Source: Pseudorhodoferax aquiterrae (GTDB taxonomy: Bacteria; Pseudomonadota; Gammaproteobacteria; Burkholderiales; Burkholderiaceae_C). From it: DNA of 64,000 nucleotides. Of the stretch, positions 56,366 to 64,000 are shown one piece after another; positions within the stretch are counted from its first letter, which is position 1; the number at the start of each line of letters is the position of its first letter. The notes beneath the pieces are model-generated. The model was given only the letters and a program-made list of their open reading frames with translations. It had not been told where the DNA came from and searched no databases. The translations under genes were made by a program, and so were the position numbers. The stretch lies in assembly GCF_014652235.1 (NCBI RefSeq), contig NZ_BMYK01000006.1:186001-250000 (forward strand), given 5' to 3'.

Positions 56366-57586
56366 ATGCCACTCATCGCGCATCCCCAGTCCATGCCGTT
56401 CAGCCAGCCGCTGCCGTTGCAAAGCGGCGCGGCCATCCGCGACTACGCGCTCAGCTACGAGACCTACGGCCAGCTCAACGCGGACAAGAGCAACGCCGTG
56501 CTGATCTGCCATGCGCTGAACGCCTCGCACCATGTCGCGGGCGTCTACGAAGGCCAGCCCAGGTCCGAAGGCTGGTGGGACAACATGATCGGCCCGGGCA
56601 AGCCCGTGGACACCGACCGCTTCTTCGTGGTCGGCGTGAACAACCTGGGCTCGTGCTTCGGCTCTACCGGCCCCATGCACGTGAACCCGGACACCGGCCG
56701 CGTCTACGGCGCCGACTTCCCGGTCGTCACGGTGGAGGACTGGGTCGACGCCCAGGCCCGGCTGCTCGACGCGCTGGGCATCCGCCAGCTGGCGGCCGTG
56801 ATGGGCGGCAGCCTGGGCGGCATGCAGGCGCTGTGCTGGAGTCTGCGCTACCCCGAGCGCGTGCGCCACGCCGTGGTGGTGGCCAGCGCGCCCAACCTGA
56901 CGGCCGAGAACATCGCCTTCAACGAGGTGGCACGCCGCGCCATCGTGACCGACCCCGATTTCCACGGCGGCCACTTCTACGCCCACGGCGTGGTGCCCAA
57001 GCGCGGCCTGCGCATCGCGCGCATGATCGGCCACATCACCTACCTCAGCGACGACGTCATGAACGAGAAGTTCGGACGGCAGCTGCGCGAGGGCATCGAC
57101 CCGAACGTTCCGCCGCCGGGCCGCCCCAAGGCGGAAGGCGCCCCCTCGGGGGGCAGTGAGGACACGCCGGTGCCGAGCGTGGGGGCCTACAAGTACTCCA
57201 CGCAGGATGTCGAGTTCCAGATCGAGAGCTACCTGCGCTACCAGGGCGACAAGTTCAGCGAGTACTTCGACGCCAACACCTATCTGCTGATCACGCGTGC
57301 GCTCGACTACTTCGACCCGGCCCGTGCCCACGGCGGCAGCCTGCAGCAGGCGCTGGCGCAGACCCAGGCCAGGTTCCTGCTCGTGAGCTTCACGACCGAC
57401 TGGCGCTTCGCGCCCGCGCGCAGCCGCGAGATCGTGCAGGCCCTGCTCGACAACAAGCGCGCCGTGAGCTACGCGGAGATCGATGCGCCGCACGGACACG
57501 ACGCCTTCCTGCTCGACGATGCGCGCTACCTGAACGTGGTGCGCGCCTACTTCGCGCGCATCGCCGCCGAAGGAGCCGCCGCATGA
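56366..57586 (+). CDS. metX: Homoserine O-acetyltransferase
   Basis: A 406-residue alpha/beta-hydrolase-fold acyltransferase that activates homoserine for methionine synthesis. The catalytic Ser is in [11 protein letters not shown], with the Asp in TTDWRF and His in [22 protein letters not shown] and [12 protein letters not shown] are family markers. Compared with ordinary MetX there is an extra Pro/Gly-rich segment of roughly 25 residues (about 250-274) between the lid domain and [19 protein letters not shown]. It is encoded by a GC-rich palindromic stretch. The gene overlaps metW by 4 bases. Confidence 0.93.
   Translation: MPLIAHPQSMPFSQPLPLQSGAAIRDYALSYETYGQLNADKSNAVLICHALNASHHVAGVYEGQPRSEGWWDNMIGPGKPVDTDRFFVVGVNNLGSCFGSTGPMHVNPDTGRVYGADFPVVTVEDWVDAQARLLDALGIRQLAAVMGGSLGGMQALCWSLRYPERVRHAVVVASAPNLTAENIAFNEVARRAIVTDPDFHGGHFYAHGVVPKRGLRIARMIGHITYLSDDVMNEKFGRQLREGIDPNVPPPGRPKAEGAPSGGSEDTPVPSVGAYKYSTQDVEFQIESYLRYQGDKFSEYFDANTYLLITRALDYFDPARAHGGSLQQALAQTQARFLLVSFTTDWRFAPARSREIVQALLDNKRAVSYAEIDAPHGHDAFLLDDARYLNVVRAYFARIAAEGAAA
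57112..57187. repeat. GC-rich palindromic element inserted in metX
   Basis: CGCCCCC-tc-GGGGGGC lies in a stretch ending GAGCGTGGGGGC that resembles the dispersed palindromic elements often seen between genes in Comamonadaceae (from memory). Here it is in frame and encodes a segment rich in Pro, Gly and Ala absent from typical MetX. Confidence 0.55.
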
Positions 57587-58167
57587 GCGACCAGTCCACC
57601 ATGGAGACCATCGCACGCCTCGTGCCGCAGGGCGCGCGCGTGCTCGACCTGGGCTGCGGCGACGGCGCCCTGCTCGCCCACCTGCAGGCCACGCGCGGCT
57701 GCACGGGCTACGGCATCGAGATCGCCGACGCCAACGTGCTGGCCTGCGTGCAGCGCGGCGTCGACGTGATCCAGCTCAACCTCGAGGAGGGCCTGGCGAT
57801 GTTCGACGACGCCAGCTTCGACGTGGTGCTGCAGATCGACACGCTGCAGCACCTGCGCAATGCCGAGACCATGCTGCGCGAGACCGCGCGCGTGGGCCGC
57901 CGCGGCATCGTCGCCTTCCCCAACTTCGCCCACTGGCCGAACCGGCTGTCGGTGCTGCGCGGGCGCATGCCGGTCACGCGCCGCCTGCCCTACCAGTGGT
58001 ACGACACGCCCAACATCCGCGTCGGTACCTTCAAGGACTTCGAGGCGCTGGCGCGCAAGAACGGCCTGAAGATCCTGGACGCCTTCGGCCTGCAGGCGGG
58101 CCTGGAGATCCGCGCGTTCCCGAACGCGCGGGCCTCCACCGCCCTGTTCCACTTCGAACGCGGCTGA
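57583..58167 (+). CDS. metW: Methionine biosynthesis protein MetW
   Basis: The product has 194 residues and a methyltransferase-like Rossmann fold with [15 protein letters not shown] as the SAM-binding motif I. Family markers include GIEI, QVIDTLQHL-type helix ([14 protein letters not shown]) and [11 protein letters not shown]. MetW is obligately paired with metX in many proteobacteria and assists acetyl- or succinyl-homoserine formation. It overlaps metX by 4 bases (ATGA) and ends at an intrinsic terminator. Confidence 0.94.
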   Translation: MSDQSTMETIARLVPQGARVLDLGCGDGALLAHLQATRGCTGYGIEIADANVLACVQRGVDVIQLNLEEGLAMFDDASFDVVLQIDTLQHLRNAETMLRETARVGRRGIVAFPNFAHWPNRLSVLRGRMPVTRRLPYQWYDTPNIRVGTFKDFEALARKNGLKILDAFGLQAGLEIRAFPNARASTALFHFERG

Positions 58168-58177
58168 GCCCCAAGAA

Positions 58178-58200
58178 AAAGGGCCCGAAGGCCCTTTCTG
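58178..58200 (+). terminator. Intrinsic terminator after metW
   Basis: AAAGGGCC / GGCCCTTT with loop CGAA, preceded by an A-run and followed by CTG. It may act in both directions between metW and the convergent transaminase gene. Confidence 0.75.
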
Positions 58201-58216
58201 CTGTGCCGCGTGCCGC

Positions 58217-59566
58217 TCAGGCCACTTCGCCCAGCGCGTCCGACACCGCGTTGACGAGACGGTCGATCTCGGCCTTCTCGCTGATGAAGGGCGGGGCCAG
58301 CTGGATGGTGTCGCCGCCGTAGCGCACGTAGAAGCCCTTCTTCCACATCGCCATGGCGATCTCGTAGGGCCGCTTGGCCGGCTCGCCCGGCACCGGGGCG
58401 ATGGTGATGCCCGCGGCCAGGCCGAAGTTGCGGATGTCGGCCACGTGCCTGGCGCCCTTGAGGCTGTGCACGGCGTTCTCGAAGTGGGGCGCCAGCGCCT
58501 TCACGCGGCCCACGCCGTCCTCGGCCTGCAGCAGCTCCAGCGCGGCCAGGCCGGCGGCGCAGGCCACCGGGTGCGCGGAGTAGGTGTAGCCGTGCGGGAA
58601 CTCCACCATGTACTCGGGGCCGCCGGCCGCCATGAAGGTGTCGTAGATCTCCTTGCTGGCGACCACGGCGCCCAGCGGCTGCGTGCCGTTGGTCACCTGC
58701 TTGGCGACGTTCATGATGTCCGGCGTGACGCCGAAGGCCTCGGCGCCGGTCATCGCGCCGCAGCGGCCGAAACCGGTGATGACCTCGTCGAAGATCAGCA
58801 GGATGTTGTTCGCCGTGCAGATGTCGCGCAGGCGCTGCAGGTAGCCCTTGGGCGGGATCACCACGCCGGCCGAACCCGAGAACGGTTCCACGATCACGGC
58901 CGCGATGGTCGAGGCGTCGTGCAGGGCGATGATGTCCAGCAGCCGGTCGGCCAGCTCGGCGCCGTTCTCCGGCATGCCGCGCGTGAAGGCGTTGGCGGCC
59001 AGCTGCGTGTGCGGCAGGTGGTCGGCCTCGATGCCCTGGCCGAAGGTCTTGCGGTTGCCCACGATGCCGCCGACCGAGATGCCGCCGAAGTTCACGCCGT
59101 GGTAGCCCTTCTCGCGGCCGATCAGGCGCGTTTTGCCGGCCTGGCCTTTGGTGCGCCAGTAGGCGCGCGCCATCTTGAGCGAGGTGTCGGCGGCTTCCGA
59201 GCCCGAGCCCGTGAAGAACACGTAGTCCAGGCCCGCGGGCGTCAGTTCCCGGATCTTGTTGGCCAGCGCGAACGAACCTGGGTGGCCGAACTGGAAGGCC
59301 GGCGCGTAGTCCAGTTGGGCGACCTGGCGGGCCACGGCCTCGCTGATCTCCGCGCGGCCATGGCCCAGGCCCGTGCACCACAGGCCTGACAGGCCGTCGA
59401 AGATCTTGCGGCCGTCGGCGTCGGTGAAGTAGGCGCCCTTGGCGCTGACGACCATGCGCGGGTCGGCCTTGAAGTTGCGGTTGCCGGTGAACGGCATCCA
59501 GTGCGCGTCCAGCCAAGCGGCGTCGCGTTGGGTGGCTTGGGTCTGCGGGGCGGACAGCACGGTCAT
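58217..59566 (-). CDS. Omega-amino acid:pyruvate (beta-alanine) transaminase
   Basis: A 449-residue class III PLP aminotransferase. WMPFTGNRNFKADPRMVVSAKG at the N-terminus, TGSGSEAADTSLKMARAYW, EKGYHGVNFGGISVGG and FDEVITGFGR match the omega-amino-acid:pyruvate group. The PLP lysine follows in NVAKQVTNGTQPLGA. Members transaminate beta-alanine, 4-aminobutyrate or aryl-alkyl amines to pyruvate. GGAG precedes the ATG at 59566. The divergent LysR gene 91 bases away probably controls it. Confidence 0.92.
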   Translation of the reverse strand: MTVLSAPQTQATQRDAAWLDAHWMPFTGNRNFKADPRMVVSAKGAYFTDADGRKIFDGLSGLWCTGLGHGRAEISEAVARQVAQLDYAPAFQFGHPGSFALANKIRELTPAGLDYVFFTGSGSEAADTSLKMARAYWRTKGQAGKTRLIGREKGYHGVNFGGISVGGIVGNRKTFGQGIEADHLPHTQLAANAFTRGMPENGAELADRLLDIIALHDASTIAAVIVEPFSGSAGVVIPPKGYLQRLRDICTANNILLIFDEVITGFGRCGAMTGAEAFGVTPDIMNVAKQVTNGTQPLGAVVASKEIYDTFMAAGGPEYMVEFPHGYTYSAHPVACAAGLAALELLQAEDGVGRVKALAPHFENAVHSLKGARHVADIRNFGLAAGITIAPVPGEPAKRPYEIAMAMWKKGFYVRYGGDTIQLAPPFISEKAEIDRLVNAVSDALGEVA

Positions 59567-59628
59567 GGCGGCTCCGGGAAAGGGTAGAAAAGCGCGCATT
59601 GTTCGGCAGCGCCATCTCTTGGACAATG

Positions 59629-59640
59629 TTGATGTATCAA
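59629..59640. promoter_or_regulatory. LysR-type operator candidate
   Basis: TTGATGTATCAA is a palindrome (TTGA-N4-TCAA) fitting the T-N11-A LysR box. It lies in the 91-base divergent region, 18 bases before the LysR start. Confidence 0.5.
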
Positions 59641-59657
59641 ACTTCAGTTGACGATCT

Positions 59658-60590
59658 GTGAAAGTAAAGACGCGCGCCGTGCTGGGCCAGCTCGACGACA
59701 TGGACCTGCGCCTGCTCAAGGTCTTTCGCAGCGTGGTGCAGTGCGGCGGCATGACGGCAGCGGAACTCGAGCTCAACATCGGCACCTCGACGATCAGCCG
59801 CCACATCAAGGACCTGGAGATCCGCCTGGGCCTGGTGCTGTGCCGGCGCGGCCGGGCCGGCTTCGCGCTGACCGAAGAAGGCCAGCGCGTCTACGACGAA
59901 ACCCAGCGCCTGCTGGCTTCGGTCGACGTGTTCCGCAGCGGCATCGACGACATCCACGGCCGCATGGGCGGCGCGCTGGAACTGGCCGTGTTCGACAAGA
60001 CCGCCACCAATCCGCAGGCGCGCATCGCCGAAGCCATCGCGCTGTTCTGCGCGCAGGCGCCCGAGGTGCAGCCCAGCCTGCACGTGGCCTCGATCAACGA
60101 GATCGAGCGCGGCGTGATCGACGGCCGCTTCGCGCTGGGCATCATCCCCGCGCACCGCGCCTCGCGCAGCCTGCGCTACACCGAGCTGTTCGGCGAAACC
60201 ATGCTGCTGTACTGCGGTCGCACGCACGCGCTGTTCGGCGCGGCGCACGCAGGCCTGAGCTGGGCGCGGCTGCGCCAGTACCCGTTCGCGGGCCTGGGCT
60301 ACCACTCGCCCAATATGGAACTGAGCCACCAGGAGCGGCTGGTGCGCCGGGCCAGCGGCTACGACCAGGAGGCCATCGCCACGCTGGTGCTGTCGGGTTG
60401 CTTCCTGGGTTTCCTGCCCGACCACTACGCGGCCGGCTTCGTGGCCCAGGGCCTCATGCAAACCGTGGCGCCTGAGCGCTTTTCCTACGCCTGCCAGTTC
60501 GTGAGCCTGTTGCGGCGCTCACCCCAGCCCTCGCGCGCGGCGTTGCTGTTCCAGGATTGCCTGAACACGGTCCATGCCCGCGCTCAGTAA
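59658..60590 (+). CDS. LysR-family transcriptional regulator
   Basis: The product has 310 residues. The helix-turn-helix spans about residues 16-75 (DLRLLKVFRSVVQCGGMTAAELELNIGTSTISRHIKDLE), split normally into recognition segment TSTISRHIKDLE. It is followed by a periplasmic-binding-like effector domain. The start is GTG at 59658. It is divergent from the transaminase, the classical LysR arrangement, and probably activates it in response to an amine or beta-amino acid. The 3' end overlaps the convergent slyX gene by 7 bases. Confidence 0.9.
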   Translation: MKVKTRAVLGQLDDMDLRLLKVFRSVVQCGGMTAAELELNIGTSTISRHIKDLEIRLGLVLCRRGRAGFALTEEGQRVYDETQRLLASVDVFRSGIDDIHGRMGGALELAVFDKTATNPQARIAEAIALFCAQAPEVQPSLHVASINEIERGVIDGRFALGIIPAHRASRSLRYTELFGETMLLYCGRTHALFGAAHAGLSWARLRQYPFAGLGYHSPNMELSHQERLVRRASGYDQEAIATLVLSGCFLGFLPDHYAAGFVAQGLMQTVAPERFSYACQFVSLLRRSPQPSRAALLFQDCLNTVHARAQ

Positions 60591-60802
60591 TGCGGCGGCA
60601 GTTCGTCGCGCAGGCTGCGGAAGGCACCGGCCGTGGGGTCGGACTGCTGCACGCGCAGTGCCTCGAGCTGGCGCAGCAGCGCATCGATCTGCTGCTGCTG
60701 GCGGTACACGGTCAGGTTCAGCTCGTCCAGCAGGTCCTCGGCCTCGCAGGCCTTGAGTTCCAGCGCATCGAGCCGCCGCAAAAGGGCGTCTTGGGCATCC
60801 AT
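60584..60802 (-). CDS. slyX: SlyX family protein
   Basis: A 72-residue coiled-coil protein. The heptad-rich segment LDALELKACEAEDLLDELN and QQQQIDALLRQLEAL is followed by the family's terminal LPPHY. SlyX function is unknown. The gene is small but the sequence pattern is distinctive. Confidence 0.9.
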   Translation of the reverse strand: MDAQDALLRRLDALELKACEAEDLLDELNLTVYRQQQQIDALLRQLEALRVQQSDPTAGAFRSLRDELPPHY

Positions 60803-60865
60803 GGCGGGGATTGGACACCATGGCCGGCACAGGCCTGCGCACTCGTACTAGAATCCGCCCGCCGT

Positions 60866-60941
<76 letters not shown>

Positions 60942-61066
60942 CCGGTTCAGTCTGCCCGTGAAATGCCATCGCGGCGTCGGCAGCCAGCCGGCCGGGAATG
61001 CCGCCCAGCTGGTCCGTGCAGGAGCTGCAAACCCATCGGTTTCAGCAGCTCCGCCACCCCATCACA

Positions 61067-61486
61067 TCATTTGGCGGGTCCGGTGGACTTCATCTCGCCC
61101 ACCCCGCCCTTCTTGTCGGCCTTCTCGCCGTTGGCTTCTGCAGCGGGCGTCGGAGCGCCCTTGCGGTCGCCGGTCGATGCCCGTCCCGACGTGTCGGCCG
61201 ATCCGGTCGCAGGTCGACGCTCCGCCGGCATGCGCGCTTTTTCGCCGGTGGTCTCGGTCGTCGGGGCAGGCGCCATGCCGGCACGCGGCGTGCCGCTGCT
61301 GTTGCCCGAAGCGCTGCCACCGGCCATGTCGGGCCTCGGCCCCGCAGGTGCCGTGCCCTTTTCGCCGTTGGCCTGCGCGGTCGGGGTCGACGTGCCCATC
61401 GCTCCGCCCGTCGTGTTCTGTGCAAACGCGCTGATGCAGGCTGCTTGTGCGATCACGATGCCCGTTGCCAAAAGAAGCTTTTTCAT
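61067..61486 (-). CDS. Hypothetical exported protein
   Basis: The product has 139 residues. A signal peptide (KKLLLATGIVIAQAACISAFAQ, with cleavage near AFAQ) precedes a low-complexity Gly/Ala/Thr/Pro-rich region containing four short repeats around NGEKG / TGEKA / NGEKAD. It is probably intrinsically disordered. No family is recognised. GAGGA lies ahead of the ATG at 61486. Confidence 0.6.
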   Translation of the reverse strand: MKKLLLATGIVIAQAACISAFAQNTTGGAMGTSTPTAQANGEKGTAPAGPRPDMAGGSASGNSSGTPRAGMAPAPTTETTGEKARMPAERRPATGSADTSGRASTGDRKGAPTPAAEANGEKADKKGGVGEMKSTGPAK

Positions 61487-61717
61487 TTCATGTCCTCGAT
61501 GGTGATCCGCTGCGCCGGATGGCGCTGCCTGGAACAGCCACAGCGTAGGGACACGCCGGCCCCCCACTGGTAGGACAGCACGCAGTCGGGGCGCAAGCGC
61601 TCGCTCAACAACGGCGTGCAGCTGCCAGTTGCGCGGCTGAAGCGGGTCGACTGCAGCTGTGCCGTCGATCGCAGCCGCAGCCGCGCAGGCGGCCTCAGCA
61701 AAGGCTTCTAAGGGTTT

Positions 61718-62014
61718 CTAAGGCGCGAGTCTCAGCTCGGCATCGAGCGGTGCGCTTCGGCCGCGATAACAGGCCATGAGCGCCGATTCGAGCGCCCCAT
61801 CGAGCGCCTCTGCCGCGACGAGTTCGGTGGGCGTTGGCTCGTGCAGGGGCGCCAGGCCGCTGTCGCCCCACGTCGCCCGCGCGGCATCGCCTGCGAATGC
61901 TTCTTCGGGTGTCACGCCTGCCCGCGATAGAAACAACGAAGCCGCAGCAAGGCCGCGCTCCGCGGCCTCCTGCGAAGCACCAGGAGCATGGAACTGCAAG
62001 CGCTGCCTGCTCAT
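61718..62014 (-). CDS. Hypothetical protein
   Basis: The product has 98 residues, is mildly acidic and predicted helical (ASQEAAERGLAAASLFLSRAGVTPEEAFAGD as two helices), with no signal peptide or membrane segment. No family is recognised. Its ATG overlaps the stop of a small upstream frame (ATGA), suggesting the pair is cotranslated. Codon usage agrees with neighbouring genes. Confidence 0.5.
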   Translation of the reverse strand: MSRQRLQFHAPGASQEAAERGLAAASLFLSRAGVTPEEAFAGDAARATWGDSGLAPLHEPTPTELVAAEALDGALESALMACYRGRSAPLDAELRLAP

Positions 62015-62205
62015 CGGTCCGCCCGCTCGCCCAGGGCGAGGATGTCCAAGGAGGCATGCCGTTGCAGGATGCATTCGGCACATCCGTCCACATGGCCGAC
62101 GGACACGCGTGCGACACGCAGCGGCGGCCCGTCTCGGCCGCCGTCCCGGTGAAAGGCGTGGTGACCGCGGAGGGGGTCAGGCATCGTGACAGAGAACTGC
62201 GCCAT
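62011..62205 (-). CDS. Hypothetical small Cys-containing protein
   Basis: A 64-residue frame from ATG at 62205, ending in a 4-base overlap with the next gene. It contains several His residues (GHHAFH) and a CAEC pair followed by QRH, so metal binding is possible. There is no recognised family or strong ribosome-binding site; the overlap is the main support. Confidence 0.4.
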   Translation of the reverse strand: MAQFSVTMPDPLRGHHAFHRDGGRDGPPLRVARVSVGHVDGCAECILQRHASLDILALGERADR

Positions 62206-62445
62206 GCTCGGAAACTTCTGTGCAAAACGCAAGTTTTCCAGGCCGGGCCGCCGCCGAACCGGCCATCCGGTACCAGTAGTCGGTCCGTCGATGACGGCCG
62301 TCGGCGCGTGAGCAACGCAGCGCTGTCGACCGCGGCCGCCTGGATCGATCGCGCGCGGTGAAGCTCGGCCCGTATTCCCACGGCATGGAGGCCTGATGGA
62401 CCACGTGCCCCGGCCCCCCATCCCCGCGAACCTGGAGGCGACCAA

Positions 62446-62745
62446 ATGACTGCAGGAAGGTGTGGTGTTCCCGTGTATGTTTCCCTGGATGTGCCCATGT
62501 TCCACTGCGTCGAAGGCTTTGTGCGCGTCGCCGCTGCTGTCGATGAACCGGGCGTCATGCACGTGGAGGTGTTCGGCAGCGAAGCCTGCATCCACGCCAT
62601 CCACCTGGTCTTGCTTGAGGGCCCGATCGATGCGGAGCTGGACGGACGGACGATCCGCATGGTCCATTTCGCCGTGCGCAACGACGCAGACAAGCGCCGC
62701 ATCGCCATGACGGTCCGCTTCCAGGAGTCGCCCCGGCACCGCTGA
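62446..62745 (+). CDS. Hypothetical protein
   Basis: A 99-residue, likely cytosolic beta-rich protein (VYVSLDVPMFHCVEGFVRVAA as alternating strands; HLVLLEGPIDAELDGRTIRM). A clear GGAGG lies 7 bases before the ATG. No family is recognised. It is divergent from the pair at 61718-62205; the 240-base gap between them shows no further gene. Confidence 0.55.
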   Translation: MTAGRCGVPVYVSLDVPMFHCVEGFVRVAAAVDEPGVMHVEVFGSEACIHAIHLVLLEGPIDAELDGRTIRMVHFAVRNDADKRRIAMTVRFQESPRHR

Positions 62746-62874
62746 CGGCGGGCTCTCGTACCGGAACTTCTGGGTGTCTGTCCTACCCGCGGCCAGCAGG
62801 TCCGGTGACGGCGTCCCGTTGCAGGGCTTCCTACCTTGTTCCTGAGCATGCCGCTCGAACAACCGGAGGCCACC

Positions 62875-63153
62875 ATGACCAAGGCGCAGAACGAACCGAA
62901 CCTGCAAGCTCAGCCGGAGCAGTCCCGTCCTGCTGCGATCAACCCTGCGAGTGCCCAGGGGGGACAAGGCGACATGCTGCCGAGCATCGACGACGTCGAC
63001 ACGACCCGGACAGCCGGCGCCGTCGCGACACAGATGGACCGTGAAGGGCGGACCCTGGGTTCGGACGCACGGGCCGCCGACCATGGCACGCTGGACAAGG
63101 GCCTGGGGCCCGCCCAGGTGGAGGGCCGGCAGAAGCCTTCGCCTCGGAACTGA
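62875..63153 (+). CDS. Hypothetical hydrophilic protein
   Basis: A 92-residue protein rich in Gln, Asp, Gly and Ala, lacking hydrophobic segments and probably disordered. CGGAGGCC precedes the ATG. No family is recognised. It resembles small stress-associated hydrophilic proteins only in composition. Confidence 0.5.
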   Translation: MTKAQNEPNLQAQPEQSRPAAINPASAQGGQGDMLPSIDDVDTTRTAGAVATQMDREGRTLGSDARAADHGTLDKGLGPAQVEGRQKPSPRN

Positions 63154-63370
63154 CATGGCGCCGCGCCGCTTGGGGACCGACTGCCCCCGCATCCCCCGGG
63201 GGTGCGCTCCGACCACATGCAGACCACAGCGCAGCCTATGAGGCCAAGCGGCGGCGTCCTACCGCTCAAGGCCTTGCCATGTTCGAAAGTCATTTCGCCG
63301 GTGGATGTGATGAGGACAGCAGCCGGCAGACCAACAAACACAGCAACGTCTCACTTCTGAAGGACACCCT

Positions 63371-63772
63371 ATGAAAAAGCATCTTCTTTGGATCGCCCTG
63401 GCTGGCAGCGTCTTCGCCGCGACTGGCGCGAACGCGATGACCAAGGACGAGTACAACGTCGCCAAGGAGAAGATCTCGGCCGACTACAAGGTGGCCAAAG
63501 CCAAGTGCGACACCTTCAAGGACAACGCCAAGGACGTGTGCGAGAAGGAAGCCAAGGGCACGGAGAACGTGGCCAAGGCCGAGCTCGAGCAGCGCTACAA
63601 GCCCTCGAACGACCATGCCAAGAAGGTCGCCGAAGCCAAGGCCGAAATGGCCTACGAAGTCGCCAAGGAAAAGTGCGACGACATGAACGGCAATGCCAAG
63701 GACGCGTGCGAAAAGGACGCCAAGGCGCAGCACGAAGCCGCCAAGGCCGAAATCAAGCGCATGAAGGGCTGA
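63371..63772 (+). CDS. Exported Lys-rich helical-repeat protein
   Basis: The product has 133 residues, with a signal peptide of about 22 residues (ending ATGANA). The mature part contains two homologous repeats, AKAKCDTFKDNAKDVCEKEAK and a second copy with EKCDDMNGNAKDACEKDAK (shown here in part), each with two Cys about 12 apart. A helical hairpin closed by disulfide is plausible. AAGGAC precedes the ATG. Similar uncharacterised periplasmic proteins occur in Burkholderiales. Function unknown. Confidence 0.65.
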   Translation: MKKHLLWIALAGSVFAATGANAMTKDEYNVAKEKISADYKVAKAKCDTFKDNAKDVCEKEAKGTENVAKAELEQRYKPSNDHAKKVAEAKAEMAYEVAKEKCDDMNGNAKDACEKDAKAQHEAAKAEIKRMKG

Positions 63773-63900
63773 TCGACGCTGCAGGCCCGCGCACAGCGCA
63801 TCTTCCTACGCCAGCGCGGGCCCCTCGATCACCCATCGCCACCGCGCGCGGCGTAGCCTGAAGGCTGGGCTTGTCGCTCACCATCCAGGAGACCGAAAGA

Positions 63901-64000
63901 ATGGGAAACGAAGACATCAGCTTTGCACCGAATGCAACGGGCGCCGATCGCATCGACACCGGCTCCGACGAGGCTGTGCGCGTGTGGGCGCAACGCCTGA
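63901..64000 (+). CDS. DUF3606-like protein, N-terminal part (cut by window end)
   Basis: The ATG at 63901 follows CCAGGAG at good spacing. The 33 visible residues include ADRIDTGSDEAVRVWAQRL, matching the INxxEDYEVxYW-x-x-xL pattern at the start of DUF3606 proteins, which are short and of unknown function. The 3' end lies outside the window. Confidence 0.55.
   Translation, partial: MGNEDISFAPNATGADRIDTGSDEAVRVWAQRL

Noticed and set aside
62177-62404. A leftward 75-codon frame overlapping the small gene at 62011-62205
   Set aside because: No ribosome-binding site or motif, and it conflicts with the better-supported overlapping pair ending at 61718.

Overview
The window is GC-rich DNA (coding regions look about 65-70% G+C) from a betaproteobacterium, most likely a member of the Comamonadaceae. 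The evidence is the gyrB-dnaN-dnaA / rpmH-rnpA-yidD-yidC-mnmE replication neighbourhood, the kdsD-kdsC-lptC lipopolysaccharide genes, a Bug-type substrate-binding protein, the metX-metW pair and codon usage throughout. Species cannot be read from the sequence.

Layout. 0-6 kb: end of an aldo/keto reductase, rdgC, an LTxxQ periplasmic protein, an endonuclease/exonuclease/phosphatase-family protein, a small periplasmic protein, a PagL-type lipid A deacylase, and a lipoprotein plus DUF6502 gene pair. That pair is bracketed by two near-identical intergenic modules (about 4.04-4.23 kb and 5.83-6.04 kb). Each carries DnaA-box-like sites at the same spacings followed by a DnaA-trio-like tract, the signature of a bacterial replication origin. 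6-16.6 kb: DUF2007 protein, glutamine-dependent NAD synthetase, a LacI-regulated SDR / Bug / carboxymuconolactone-decarboxylase operon, a frameshifted PAS-PAS-GGDEF gene, an SDR, DUF1330, a second diguanylate cyclase and a MazG-like pyrophosphohydrolase. 16.9-25.6 kb: a five-gene type I restriction-modification operon (hsdM, DUF1016 nuclease, hsdS, hsdR, YgjP-like metallopeptidase) with overlapping or closely spaced genes. 25.8-35.5 kb: gyrB, dnaN and dnaA leftward; rpmH, rnpA, yidD, yidC and mnmE rightward. 35.5-42.5 kb: a cyclic-nucleotide-binding protein, a Kef/YbaL-type antiporter, kdsD-kdsC-lptC, an SDR and two RRM RNA-binding proteins. 42.7-43.5 kb: a yybP-ykoY (Mn2+) riboswitch in front of a UPF0016-type Mn2+ exporter.

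43.6-56.2 kb is a catabolic island of unknown substrate. An ABC importer (ATPase, two permeases, NMT1/THI5-like binding protein) surrounds an NtaA/DszA-type FMNH2 monooxygenase with a divergent flavin reductase. A second, leftward operon encodes an aminotransferase, an alpha/beta hydrolase, an M20 amidohydrolase (carbamoylase type), a class II aldolase, the binding protein and a double cupin. A GntR regulator and an unusual SDR complete it. Two sigma-54-type promoters, 10 kb apart and nearly the same in core sequence, precede the importer operon and the GntR gene, which suggests control by nitrogen (or sulfur) supply.

56.2-60.9 kb: a SAM-II-like riboswitch and terminator precede metX-metW; then an omega-amino-acid transaminase with a divergent LysR regulator, slyX and tRNA-Ala(CGC). 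61-64 kb holds small, mostly unrecognised secreted or hydrophilic proteins, ending in a DUF3606 protein cut by the window edge.

The strongest candidates for something undescribed are the twin origin-like modules 25-27 kb from dnaA and the sigma-54-linked catabolic island. All calls come from reading the sequence; no searches were run.
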